Below are positions 26,464-35,161 of a DNA stretch of 64,000 bases, in pieces. Made by a program: the position numbers and the translations under genes. The notes below the pieces were generated by a model that saw only the letters and a program-made list of their open reading frames with translations, was not told the origin of the DNA and did no database searches. The DNA is from an uncultured Bacteroidales bacterium (GTDB lineage: Bacteria; Bacteroidota; Bacteroidia; Bacteroidales; P3): NCBI GenBank assembly GCA_900318175.1, contig ONJQ01000012.1:1-64000 (forward strand), written 5' to 3'. Each line of letters starts with the position of its first letter. Positions within the stretch are counted from its first letter, which is position 1.

Positions 26464-27520
26464 TTACGGCGAAATTGAAATCAAAACTTTCACCGCCTCG
26501 GAGTTGAGCCAGTGGCTTGACAGCGGGCAGCCGGTTGCAGGGCTTGACTCGGGCATCATCTCCCGGACACGGGCGCGCGCGCTGGTCCACAACCCTTATG
26601 TCAAGCCGGAGGATCCTTTGTTGGCGGCAGTCCTCACGGGTGGCAAGGAGGCCATTGCCTTTACCGCCGCTTTCCCCGAACTGATAGGGGGCGTGAGATA
26701 CTGGTGGTTCAGCACCCTCTGGTGCCATCCCGACTACCGTGGCAAGGGATTCCCATTAGTCCTGATGCGGACCCTAGGCGAAGAGTACGGTACGGAGCAT
26801 TGCCTGGACACGATGGGAGCACCGGAGACGGTGGCTATCTTTAACAACTTCGGCCACCGGTTGACCTACCTACAGGAGTTCCGCTTCGGCACGCGGGTCT
26901 ACCCGCAGGGGACATTGGGCCGCGTGGTCACCTTTCGCGAGGGCGCCAAAAACCTGCTGCGCAACATGAACCCACGGCTCAAAGGGATAATCCGGCAGTC
27001 ACGCTACGAGCTCATCTATCAAGACTCGATTGACCAAGACACATACGGCTTCATCGCCAAGCACGCCGCGGGGGACATCATCCCGCGCACAAGGGAGATG
27101 CTCAACTGGATTCTGCAATACCCCTTCAAGCATTGCACGCCTCTCCGCGGCAGAACCTCGGACGCCAACCCCTTCGGAGACTGCGACACCCGCTACTGGA
27201 TAAAGGGGGTGAAAGTGAATGTGGGCGGGCAGATGGTGGGCCACTACATCATCCGCAATGCGGAGCAGGACCTCTCCATCAAGTACCTCTACTACGACAG
27301 GGATTACAAAGAGGAGGTGTTCAACTCCATCCTGCAGCACATCCTCCACCACGGCAACCCCTGCTTCACCACGCGCGACCCCCTGTTGAGCGACTACCTG
27401 CTGCGCAACAAGGTGTTTTCCAAACAGCGCACAGACCAGATTTCATTCTCCTACCCCCAGCAGTTTCAACTGCCCACCGACCCCGTTTCACAGGGCGGCG
27501 ACGGCGACTGCTTTGTGTAA
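26456..27520 (+). CDS. Tandem GNAT-like acyltransferase, paralogue 2
   Basis: 354 residues, clearly homologous over its whole length to the 24403 protein. Shared blocks: SRTRARALVHNPYVKPED, YWWFSTLWCHPDYRGKGFPL, RSRYELIYQ-like middle, SIKYLYYDRDY and the tail QGGDGDCFV. Like paralogue 1 it has a GNAT-like N-terminal domain with an RGKG motif and a second GNAT-like half. The ATG at 26456 overlaps the carrier protein stop, so the two are made together. Why two copies are needed is not clear: two acceptor positions, two acyl groups or a heterodimer are possible. Confidence 0.75.
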   Translation: MIDYGEIEIKTFTASELSQWLDSGQPVAGLDSGIISRTRARALVHNPYVKPEDPLLAAVLTGGKEAIAFTAAFPELIGGVRYWWFSTLWCHPDYRGKGFPLVLMRTLGEEYGTEHCLDTMGAPETVAIFNNFGHRLTYLQEFRFGTRVYPQGTLGRVVTFREGAKNLLRNMNPRLKGIIRQSRYELIYQDSIDQDTYGFIAKHAAGDIIPRTREMLNWILQYPFKHCTPLRGRTSDANPFGDCDTRYWIKGVKVNVGGQMVGHYIIRNAEQDLSIKYLYYDRDYKEEVFNSILQHILHHGNPCFTTRDPLLSDYLLRNKVFSKQRTDQISFSYPQQFQLPTDPVSQGGDGDCFV

Positions 27521-27544
27521 CCTCATACCCTCACCCCGTTCGCC

Positions 27545-28261
27545 GTGAACCCCAACAGCTACATTAAGAAGATAACAAAAAGACTGAAACGGTCAGGCAA
27601 CCGTTTTGGAGTCCGCCCCATTGAGGTGTTTGTCTTCCACGCCATCTCGGACAGCTTCAACCCCGCCCGTTGCCAGAGGGGGGACTGGAGCTCGACGCAG
27701 GACTTCAAGCAGAGGCTCGACGACCTGCGGCGCACCTACACCTTCATTCCCCTACCGGAAGCCCACCGCAGACTGCGACAAGACTTGCTGCGCACTAAGA
27801 GATATGCCGTCCTCACCTGCGACGACGGGATGAAGAGCATACTCTCCATCCTCCCCTGGCTCGAAGCAGAAGGCATTCCCATCACCCTGTTCCTCAATGC
27901 CAAATACTTGGACGGAGTGAGCAAAAGGGAAGGCTACGCTGAAGAGCCCGAATATATCACCCACAATGATTTAGAACAGATTAACTCGCCGTTGGTTACC
28001 ATCGGAATGCACGGGTTCGAACATGTGGACCATTCCACCATGACCCGTGAGCAGTTTACGGCCTCGATGGTGGATAGCAGAAATGTGCTGGAGAAGCATC
28101 CAGCCTTCATTCCCTACTTCGCCTACCCTTGGGGCCGCTTCAACCCATCTACACAACAGTGGTTGAAGGCACTGGGCATCAACCCCGTACTGACCGACGG
28201 GACATCAAACTACAGATACAACCAAGGAATAGACCGAAAATGCATTGACACTCCCCTTTAG
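27545..28261 (+). CDS. Polysaccharide deacetylase (NodB fold)
   Basis: 238 residues. NodB motifs: TCDDGMKS (the DD pair), MHGFEHVDHST (metal-binding histidines) and FAYPWGRFN. It would remove an acetyl group from a sugar amine, possibly freeing it for the acylation by the neighbouring enzymes. It starts with GTG at 27545; no ATG lies nearby in frame. It has no signal peptide, so it acts in the cytosol on a precursor. Confidence 0.82.
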   Translation: MNPNSYIKKITKRLKRSGNRFGVRPIEVFVFHAISDSFNPARCQRGDWSSTQDFKQRLDDLRRTYTFIPLPEAHRRLRQDLLRTKRYAVLTCDDGMKSILSILPWLEAEGIPITLFLNAKYLDGVSKREGYAEEPEYITHNDLEQINSPLVTIGMHGFEHVDHSTMTREQFTASMVDSRNVLEKHPAFIPYFAYPWGRFNPSTQQWLKALGINPVLTDGTSNYRYNQGIDRKCIDTPL

Positions 28262-28265
28262 AAAT

Positions 28266-28297
28266 TCTTGAATGCGTTAATTTGTTAATGCTTGAAT
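28266..28297. repeat. 8-bp-period tandem repeat, locus 3 (inverted sense)
   Basis: Four octamers in the reverse sense: TCTTGAAT, GCGTTAAT, TTGTTAAT, GCTTGAAT, 4 bases after the deacetylase stop codon. Confidence 0.65.
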
Positions 28298-28336
28298 CCT
28301 TTTTCACCTTTCACTTTTCATTCTTCAAATTAATAA

Positions 28337-29452
28337 GTGCTCACTCGTAAAGACCTCTACAATATCCCCGGCTGGCACACCCGCAAGCACCTCGTTGTGA
28401 TTGAATCCGACGACTGGGGGAGTGTCCGAATGCCCTCCGCCGCTGCCTACAACCAGTTCCTTGCTCACGGCGTGAGAGTGGATCTCGACCCCTACTGCCG
28501 ATACGACAACCTCGCCACCTCCGAGGACCTCAGCAACCTGTTTGAAGTGCTCAACTCCGTCAAGGACTGCTACGGCAACCCCGCGGTCATCACCGCCAAC
28601 GCCGTCACGGCCAATCCAGACTTCGAAAAGATTGCTGCCTCCAATTTCGAGAACTACTACTACGAGCCCTTTACCCACACCCTCGCCAAAAGTCCACGCC
28701 ATACAGACGCCTTCGCCCTCTGGCAGCAAGGCATGGATGCGAAGCTCTTCCACCCCCAACTGCACGGCAGGGAACATCTCAACGTGAAGAAATGGCTCGC
28801 CGCCCTCCGCTCTGCTGAGCCCGCCACACTCCTTGCATTCCAGTTAGGCACCTTCGGCCTCACACAGGACTCCGCCCCCACCATCAAGCAGTACTACTTA
28901 GGGGCCTTCAACTCCGCCCTGCCCACCGACATAGAACACTACCGAACCATCATATGCGAAGGAGCTGAACTCTTCAACACCATATTCGGCTTCCGATCAG
29001 AAAGCTTCATAGCCCCCACCTACGAGTGGAGCCCCGACATCGAGCCCCACCTCACCGCAGCGGGCATCAAATACTTGCAAGGTACCGTGTGCCAGAAGAT
29101 CCCCGTGGGTGACGACCAAGGGACCATCCTCAAGAGGCGCTGCTTTCAGGGCACCCAAAGCCCACACGGCCTCATATACCTCATGCGAAACTGCTTTTTC
29201 GAACCCTCACTCAAACCCGAGGCTGACAATGTGGGCGAATGCCTACACCACATCAAGAAGGCCTTCCGCTGGGGAAAAGCGGCCAATATCTGCTCCCACC
29301 GAGTAAACTTTATCGGCTCCATCGACAAACGAAACACCGACCGCAACCTCCCCGCCCTCCGCCGCCTACTCAGCGAAATACTCCGCAACTGGCCGGACAC
29401 CCAATTCGTCACCTCCGACACCCTCGGTGCCATCATTCAATCAAAATCATGA
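28337..29452 (+). CDS. Polysaccharide (de)acetylase-like protein
   Basis: 371 residues, of the group annotated as polysaccharide (de)acetylase in Bacteroidota. LVVIESDDWGSVRMPS near the N-terminus gives the DD pair of a deacetylase barrel, HPQLHGREHLN a histidine-containing strand, and FRSESFIAPTYEWSPDIEP the strand where NodB proteins have RxPxG/Y. Substrate is unknown; a glycan precursor is likely. GTG start at 28337. Its stop overlaps the ATG of the next gene (ATGA). Confidence 0.72.
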   Translation: MLTRKDLYNIPGWHTRKHLVVIESDDWGSVRMPSAAAYNQFLAHGVRVDLDPYCRYDNLATSEDLSNLFEVLNSVKDCYGNPAVITANAVTANPDFEKIAASNFENYYYEPFTHTLAKSPRHTDAFALWQQGMDAKLFHPQLHGREHLNVKKWLAALRSAEPATLLAFQLGTFGLTQDSAPTIKQYYLGAFNSALPTDIEHYRTIICEGAELFNTIFGFRSESFIAPTYEWSPDIEPHLTAAGIKYLQGTVCQKIPVGDDQGTILKRRCFQGTQSPHGLIYLMRNCFFEPSLKPEADNVGECLHHIKKAFRWGKAANICSHRVNFIGSIDKRNTDRNLPALRRLLSEILRNWPDTQFVTSDTLGAIIQSKS

Positions 29453-30273
29453 AACTCTCCATCGTAACCGTAAACAAGGACAACGCTGCAGGTCTTGAGA
29501 AGACCCTCGGCAGCATCGTCGAACAGACCGCCACGGATTTCGAATTCATCGTAGTGGACGGTGCCAGCACCGACGGCAGCGTGCAGACAATCGAAAAGTA
29601 CAGCCAACACCCAGCCATGCGATGGCTCTCCGAGCCAGACAGCGGCATCTACAATGCCATGAACAAAGGCATCCGCATGGCCACGGGCGAATACGTCATG
29701 ATGCTCAACTCTGGCGACTGGCTCACTGGTCCCACCATACTGCAACAACTCCTGGCGCAGATAGAGTTTCACGGCAATCCCCCCATCCTTTACGGCTCCA
29801 CCATCAACACATGGCCCGACGGACGGACGCAACGTAACCGAGTGTCGCCAGATGCACGATTCACCATGTTCAGCTTCTATCGCGGCACTTTGGACCACGT
29901 CGGCACCTGCATACGTCGGGAGCTCTTTGAGCAATTCGGGCTGTATGACGAGTCGCTGCGTATATGCTCCGACTGGTCTTGGTTTATGAAGGTCGTCGCC
30001 CTCGGACAGATACAGCCCCTGCACGTGGACATAGACACTATCTACTTCGACATGACGGGCATCAGCGAGTCCGATGGCAAGAACCACGACCTCATAGCAC
30101 GGGAGAAACGAGCGGTGCTGGAGGCTACGCTCCCACAGGCTGTGCTGGAGGACTACGACGCCTTCTCTGACGACATCATCTTCATGCGCCGCCTCCACCG
30201 TCACCCCTTTGCCTACCGCATGGTCCGCTGTTTGGAGCGGATCCTATTCAAAATAGAAAAAAAACGTCAATGA
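29449..30273 (+). CDS. Glycosyltransferase family 2 (WcaA-like)
   Basis: 274 residues. GT-A motifs: KLSIVTVNKDNAAGLEKTLG, VVDGASTDGSVQTIEKY, the segment WLSEPDSGIYNAMNKGIRMA and the metal site MLNSGDWL, all typical of small GT2 enzymes of O-antigen and capsule loci. The ATG at 29449 is inside an ATGA overlap with the gene before; the frame is open further upstream but non-coding in sense. Confidence 0.92.
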   Translation: MKLSIVTVNKDNAAGLEKTLGSIVEQTATDFEFIVVDGASTDGSVQTIEKYSQHPAMRWLSEPDSGIYNAMNKGIRMATGEYVMMLNSGDWLTGPTILQQLLAQIEFHGNPPILYGSTINTWPDGRTQRNRVSPDARFTMFSFYRGTLDHVGTCIRRELFEQFGLYDESLRICSDWSWFMKVVALGQIQPLHVDIDTIYFDMTGISESDGKNHDLIAREKRAVLEATLPQAVLEDYDAFSDDIIFMRRLHRHPFAYRMVRCLERILFKIEKKRQ

Positions 30274-31250
30274 AATTCACTGTCGTCATACCCCTCTACA
30301 ACAAGCGCAACTACATACTCCGTGCTGTAGAAAGCGTGCTGTCACAAACACCAGCCCCCATGCAGGAGCGGGAGGATGTAGAACTCATTGTGGTGGACGA
30401 CGGGAGCACGGACGGCTCATACGAACTTGTCGACCAGCGACTCGCGGAGTTGAAAAACTGTCGGGTTATACGCCAATCAAACCAAGGCGTTGCAGCAGCC
30501 CGAAACACTGGCATCGCCGCCGCCCAGGGTCAATATATTTGCTTTCTGGATGCCGACGACTGGTGGGAACCCACTTTCCTGCAGCTAATGGAGCAGTTGA
30601 TGGTCCAATGTCCCGATGCGTCGGTTTATGCGTCGGGGTTCTACCTCGTTAAGAACGGTCGTCGCCGCATAGCCCCTGTGGGTGTTCCTGCGGACTTCGA
30701 GCGGGGATATATCAACTACTGCCAAGTCTATGCCGCCACCCTCTGCATGCCAGTAAGTTCAAGCTCGGCTGTCGTCCTGAAGACCGCCATCACCGAAGCT
30801 GGCGGATTCAACACAAAGCTCACCCTGGGCGAAGACTTCGACCTATGGATAAGGTTAGCCTTGAAACACAAAGTAGCATTCGAGAATACCCCCTTATCAA
30901 ACTACTTCCAGGATATCCCCGCCGGCGAACGAGCCACACGCAGACTGCATCCGCCCCAGAGCCACATGCTTTGGAACCTTGACTACCTTGCCGAGCAAGA
31001 GAAACAAAATGCAGACCTGAAATACTTGTTGGACAGGCTCAGATGCGGAGGCCTATTTCGATACTATCTGTCAGACAAGTATCACGACGAGGCAATGAGG
31101 TTGTTGGACAAAGTGGATTGGTCTAAACAGCCATCCTCTATATTCAAGAAATACCATTCGCCACGATGGTTTGAGCACTTTAAATACCGACTGATGAAGG
31201 CCGGCTCTAACATTAAGCAAATGCTGATTCGAATAACAATGCACCGATAG
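30270..31250 (+). CDS. Glycosyltransferase family 2
   Basis: 326 residues. FTVVIPLYNKRNYILRAVES, VVDDGSTDGSYELV, QGVAAARNTGIAAAQG and FLDADDWWEP are classic GT2 blocks, followed by TLGEDFDLWIRLAL, the probable catalytic-base region. It overlaps the preceding glycosyltransferase by 4 bases (ATGA). Donor unknown. Confidence 0.93.
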   Translation: MKFTVVIPLYNKRNYILRAVESVLSQTPAPMQEREDVELIVVDDGSTDGSYELVDQRLAELKNCRVIRQSNQGVAAARNTGIAAAQGQYICFLDADDWWEPTFLQLMEQLMVQCPDASVYASGFYLVKNGRRRIAPVGVPADFERGYINYCQVYAATLCMPVSSSSAVVLKTAITEAGGFNTKLTLGEDFDLWIRLALKHKVAFENTPLSNYFQDIPAGERATRRLHPPQSHMLWNLDYLAEQEKQNADLKYLLDRLRCGGLFRYYLSDKYHDEAMRLLDKVDWSKQPSSIFKKYHSPRWFEHFKYRLMKAGSNIKQMLIRITMHR

Positions 31251-31291
31251 GTAAAAAAACACTTTCAGAGTGGAAATCCAAAATAAGAAAA

Positions 31292-31339
31292 ACACATTAT
31301 CGAATACCCGCATTTGCACATTCACGAATTCGCACATTC
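31292..31339. repeat. 8-bp-period tandem repeat, locus 4
   Basis: Six octamers in phase: ACACATTA, TCGAATAC, CCGCATTT, GCACATTC, ACGAATTC, GCACATTC. It lies in the 119-base gap before the GT-C-like gene. Confidence 0.7.
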
Positions 31340-31369
31340 AATCGTTTCACCATTAATCTATAATCTGAA

Positions 31370-32767
31370 TTGGTACCTTTCTTTCCCAAACAAATATCAA
31401 CAAAGGCTATCACGATTTACCTGCTGTCGTTGGCAGTGGTGAGCGTGGTGTTTATGAAATATATGATGGGGCTTGATTTCCTCATCGTCGGCATCACTTG
31501 GGTAGTGATGTTTTTCGGGCTGTCGGCGCGCTACACGAAAAGGTGGATGGACAGCGACGAGAAGGTATATGTGCGGAAGCTGTTCGTCACAGCTTTGATA
31601 TTCCGATTGGTGTGGGTGATTTTCTCGTACGTATATTATTTCATCAAGACTGGTATACCCTTCGAGTTCGGCGCGAGTGATTCGTTGGGTTATCACACGG
31701 CGGCGGAGTGGCATGTCGACCTGGGGTGGAGCAAGGCGATGGAGCGTCTGAACAACACGGAGCTGAGCGACAGTGGATATCCTTTCTACCTGATGGTGCT
31801 GTACAACATTATCGGTCCCAACATCTTTGTGACCCGTGTCCTGAAGGCGTTGATGAGTGCCTTCAGCTGTGTGTTGGTTTACCGACTGGCGAGCCGCAAC
31901 TTGGGGAAGGAGGCAGGCCGGATGGCAGGCATCTTCTGCTGTTTGGCACCGAACTTGATATTGTACTGCGGTCTGCACCTGAAGGAGACCGAGATGCTGT
32001 TTCTGACAATCGCTGCGCTAGAGCGGGCGGACGATCTGTTGCGGAGCAAGCGGATTTCCGTTTGGAAAATTGTGCTTGTGGTGGCACTGGCTTTGTCGCT
32101 GTTTACCTTCCGCACGGTTCTGGGCATCACGGTGGTTTTTGCCATAGTGACGGCGCTGGTGTTTTCCAACCAGTCGGTGATGAGCCGCTGGAACAAGACA
32201 GTGCTGATATTCTGGGCGGTGATGGGGCTGCTGGTGATGGCGGGCGGTTCCATTGCCAACGATGCAGAGCGGTATTGGAGCCAACGCGACGAGAACCAGG
32301 CGGCCAAACGCGAACACCAGATGAGAAAGGGTGTGAAGTGGGCTAAGTATGCCACAGGCACGGTGATGGCCCCCATCATGTTTGTACTTCCGTTTCCCAC
32401 GATGGTGGATGTGGACGAGCAGTATAACCAGCAGCTGATAAGCGGGGGCAACTATGTACGCAGTTTCTTGGGCGGTTTTGTGCTGCTGGCTCTCTTCAGC
32501 GCTGTCTTTGTCAAGAGGAATTGGCGCGACTTGTCATTGGTGGGTGCCTTTGTGGTGTCGTATCTGGGTGTGATTTGCATGAGCGGTTTCGCCAATGCCG
32601 AGCGTTTTCTGTTGCCAGGACTGCCGTTCCTGCTGATTATTGCCGCGTATGGGGTGACACTGCTGAATGCAAAGAACTATCAGTGGCTGAGGATGTGGTT
32701 TGTCTTTGTGCCGGTGCTGGTTGTCGGCTGGGCTGTGTTCAAGCTGGGCGCCCGCGGCATTCTGTAG
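31370..32767 (+). CDS. Multi-pass membrane protein, GT-C glycosyltransferase-like
   Basis: 465 residues with about ten or more hydrophobic segments. The layout of a first pair of helices, then a periplasmic loop with FGASDSLGYHTAAEW, then a long series of helices resembles GT-C (family 39 / PMT-like) enzymes, where an acidic residue in the first loop is catalytic. It may add a sugar from a polyprenyl donor on the periplasmic side; a polymerase role is the alternative. The start is TTG at 31370, with no in-frame ATG near. This gene and the next use G-ending codons far more than the neighbours, which suggests separate acquisition. Confidence 0.7.
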   Translation: MVPFFPKQISTKAITIYLLSLAVVSVVFMKYMMGLDFLIVGITWVVMFFGLSARYTKRWMDSDEKVYVRKLFVTALIFRLVWVIFSYVYYFIKTGIPFEFGASDSLGYHTAAEWHVDLGWSKAMERLNNTELSDSGYPFYLMVLYNIIGPNIFVTRVLKALMSAFSCVLVYRLASRNLGKEAGRMAGIFCCLAPNLILYCGLHLKETEMLFLTIAALERADDLLRSKRISVWKIVLVVALALSLFTFRTVLGITVVFAIVTALVFSNQSVMSRWNKTVLIFWAVMGLLVMAGGSIANDAERYWSQRDENQAAKREHQMRKGVKWAKYATGTVMAPIMFVLPFPTMVDVDEQYNQQLISGGNYVRSFLGGFVLLALFSAVFVKRNWRDLSLVGAFVVSYLGVICMSGFANAERFLLPGLPFLLIIAAYGVTLLNAKNYQWLRMWFVFVPVLVVGWAVFKLGARGIL

Positions 32768-32796
32768 GTTATTTTGAGACCGGGAAAGATGAATTG

Positions 32797-32836
32797 ATTC
32801 ACGCATTGACACATTAACGCAAAAACACATTCGAGA
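32797..32836. repeat. 8-bp-period tandem repeat, locus 5
   Basis: Five octamers in phase: ATTCACGC, ATTGACAC, ATTAACGC, AAAAACAC, ATTCGAGA. The last A is the A of the ATG at 32836. Confidence 0.75.
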
Positions 32837-33954
32837 TGAAGGTGGCTTTCTTTTTCGGGGCACTGAACCGCGGCGGCGCGGAGACGCTGGCACTGGACGT
32901 GCTGAGGCGCCATAGGTCGTTGCCGTTCGGGGTAGTGTGTCTCTATAGAAACGATGGTGTGCTGTCGGAGCAGATGGCCGCGACTGGCGCGAGGATGTTG
33001 AGGATTCCTCGCAAAAGGAGTTGGGTAGTGTATATTTGGAGGCTGTGCCGTGCCATCCGGGCTAACGACATCAGAATTGTCCATGCGCAGACATCGCTAA
33101 ACGCGATATTGGCCATTGTTTGCTCGTGGTTTACGGGGGTGAGGGTAGTGACGACGTTCCACGGCTTCGGGTTTGTGGGTGCGCCACGGGTGCTGAGGCG
33201 TTTTATTTTCAGGGGGAGTGACAGGGTGGTCTTCGTCAGCGAGGGGCTAAAGAGTGCGTTTGTGGAGCGCGGTGTTTTCGGATGCGAGGGGAAGCTGGCG
33301 GTTGTACACAACGGAATAGATTTTGGCAAGTTGAGCATAAGGGTGGCCTCGCCTGTCGAGGATACAACTGGGGCCACGAGAGGGGAAGACGGCATAAGGA
33401 TGTGCATGGTAGGCAGTTTCGGCGACGGTAGGAACCATCTGCTTGTTTGCCGATTCCTCCGGCTGTTGAAGGAGGAGGGTGTTGCCTTCCATTTCACTTT
33501 TGTGGGGGCAGCACGCCCCAAGGAGATGGAGTTGTACGACGAGTGCGTGAGGTATTGCAGCGAGCAGGGGCTGGAGAAAGAGGTCACGTTCGCGGGGCTA
33601 CGCGACGATGTGCCAGAGATTCTCAGCAGGATGGACGCTTTTGTCTATTCCACTCGTCACGACAGTTTCGGGCTGGCGGTGATTGAGGCCATAGCGTGCG
33701 GTGTGCCCACTTTTGTGAACGACTGGTGCACAATGAGGGAGATTACGCAGGAGGGACGATGGGCCACGCTCTACAAGTCGGACGACGAGGAGTCGCTGCT
33801 GGGGGTCTTCAAAGATTTCCTGTCCCACCGTGAGGAGTATGAAGCCAAGGCTCGCAAAAGTGCATATGAGGTGAGAGATACTTACAGCATAGAGAGCCAC
33901 ATCGGGGCATTGGACTCCCTGTACAGGGGAATCCTTGAATGTGAGAATTCTTGA
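32836..33954 (+). CDS. Glycosyltransferase family 4
   Basis: 372 residues, GT-B fold. N-terminal FFGALNRGGAETLALDVLRR with the glycine-rich acceptor loop; C-terminal donor domain with FAGLRDDVPEILSRMDAF, HDSFGLAVIEAIACGVPTF, the E-x7-E motif of retaining GT4 enzymes. The last seven codons are made of an intergenic octamer repeat, so the natural C-terminus may be secondary. Codon use is G-rich like the preceding gene and unlike the rest of the locus. Confidence 0.9.
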   Translation: MKVAFFFGALNRGGAETLALDVLRRHRSLPFGVVCLYRNDGVLSEQMAATGARMLRIPRKRSWVVYIWRLCRAIRANDIRIVHAQTSLNAILAIVCSWFTGVRVVTTFHGFGFVGAPRVLRRFIFRGSDRVVFVSEGLKSAFVERGVFGCEGKLAVVHNGIDFGKLSIRVASPVEDTTGATRGEDGIRMCMVGSFGDGRNHLLVCRFLRLLKEEGVAFHFTFVGAARPKEMELYDECVRYCSEQGLEKEVTFAGLRDDVPEILSRMDAFVYSTRHDSFGLAVIEAIACGVPTFVNDWCTMREITQEGRWATLYKSDDEESLLGVFKDFLSHREEYEAKARKSAYEVRDTYSIESHIGALDSLYRGILECENS

Positions 33955-33964
33955 ATGTGGGAAT
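33933..33964. repeat. 8-bp-period tandem repeat, locus 6 (inverted sense)
   Basis: Four octamers: CCTTGAAT, GTGAGAAT, TCTTGAAT, GTGGGAAT. They overlap the last codons and stop of the glycosyltransferase gene. Confidence 0.7.
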
Positions 33965-34068
33965 CTTTTTTCCACTTTTGAATGTGTTAGGATGAAGCAC
34001 AAACTCGGAAAGTAACAAAAGAGTGAGTGCATTTGTTTTTTATCGATTAATCATCATAGCGATACTAT

Positions 34069-35100
34069 ATGTCAGTAAAAAAAATAACCATCACGGGAGG
34101 CGCTGGCTTTATCGGGTCCAACTTGTGCGAATTCTTCTCGAAGGAGGGTTTCGAGGTCACCTGCCTGGATAATCTCTCAACGGGTTTCAAACGCAATATC
34201 GAGCCGCTGCTCACTCTACCCAACTTCCACTTTGTGGAGGGTGATATTCGCGATTTAGAGACGTGCCGCCGCGTGGTGGCGGGCTGCGACGTGGTGCTGC
34301 ATGAGGCTGCACTGGGCAGTGTGCCCCGCAGCATCAACGACCCCATCAATACGAATGCGAACAATGTGGACGGGTTCCTAAACATGCTCGTTGCCGCCCG
34401 CGATGCGGGGGTGAAGAGGTTTGTGTATGCCGCCAGTTCATCCACCTATGGCGACAGCACCACACTGCCCAAAAGGGAGCATGTGATCGGAAGGCCCCTC
34501 TCGCCATACGCCATCACGAAGTTTGTGAACGAGCTGTATGCAACCGTTTTCTCGAATCTGTACGGCTTGGAAACTGTCGGCCTGCGCTATTTCAACGTCT
34601 TCGGACGGCGGCAGGACCCCAACGGTGCCTACGCAGCGGTGATACCCCTCTGGGTGAAGGCTCTGATGGAGCATGAGCCGCCGTTTATCAACGGGGACGG
34701 GTCTTACTCGCGCGACTTCACCTATATCGACAATGTGATTCAGGCCAACCGCCTGGCCGCGCTAATCCCGTCGGAGGAACTGAGCGAGCGGCTTGCGTCC
34801 TACAACGCGTCGCTGCCCGCGGGCTGCCCGCGCGACAGTGTCTTCAATGTGGCCTTCGGCGGCAACATAACACTGAACGAACTGTTCGACTGCTTGAGAA
34901 TGAACCTATCTCGTTTCGACGCTGCGATTGCCACAATCGAACCCGTGCACCGCGACAATCGTCCAGGCGACATTCCACACTCACAAGCTTCGATAGAGAA
35001 GGCTCAAAAGGTTCTCGGCTACAACCCCCAGTTCGACGCACGCAGCGGCTTTGCCGCAGCTTGCGAATGGTATTGGACGGAGAACGCTTTGAAAAAGTGA
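34069..35100 (+). CDS. NAD-dependent epimerase, UDP-HexNAc 4-epimerase-like (WbpP/TviC type)
   Basis: 343 residues, extended SDR. NAD-binding TGGAGFIGSNLCEFF, the segment HEAALGSVPRSINDPINT that is characteristic of the WbpP/TviC/Gne group, SSSTYGDS and the catalytic YAITK. These enzymes interconvert UDP-GlcNAc and UDP-GalNAc or their uronic acids. The HEAALGSVPRS block favours an N-acetylated substrate over plain UDP-glucose. It would supply a HexNAc donor to the glycosyltransferases. Confidence 0.88.
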   Translation: MSVKKITITGGAGFIGSNLCEFFSKEGFEVTCLDNLSTGFKRNIEPLLTLPNFHFVEGDIRDLETCRRVVAGCDVVLHEAALGSVPRSINDPINTNANNVDGFLNMLVAARDAGVKRFVYAASSSTYGDSTTLPKREHVIGRPLSPYAITKFVNELYATVFSNLYGLETVGLRYFNVFGRRQDPNGAYAAVIPLWVKALMEHEPPFINGDGSYSRDFTYIDNVIQANRLAALIPSEELSERLASYNASLPAGCPRDSVFNVAFGGNITLNELFDCLRMNLSRFDAAIATIEPVHRDNRPGDIPHSQASIEKAQKVLGYNPQFDARSGFAAACEWYWTENALKK

Positions 35101-35104
35101 CAAA

Positions 35105-35160
35105 ATTCACTCATCCACGAGTTCACACATTCAAGCAATAACGAATTCAAGCATACGTTC
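35105..35160. repeat. 8-bp-period tandem repeat, locus 7
   Basis: Seven octamers in perfect phase (ATTCACTC, ATCCACGA, GTTCACAC, ATTCAAGC, AATAACGA, ATTCAAGC, ATACGTTC), filling almost the whole 61-base gap and ending one base before the next ATG. Confidence 0.8.
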
Positions 35161-35161
35161 G

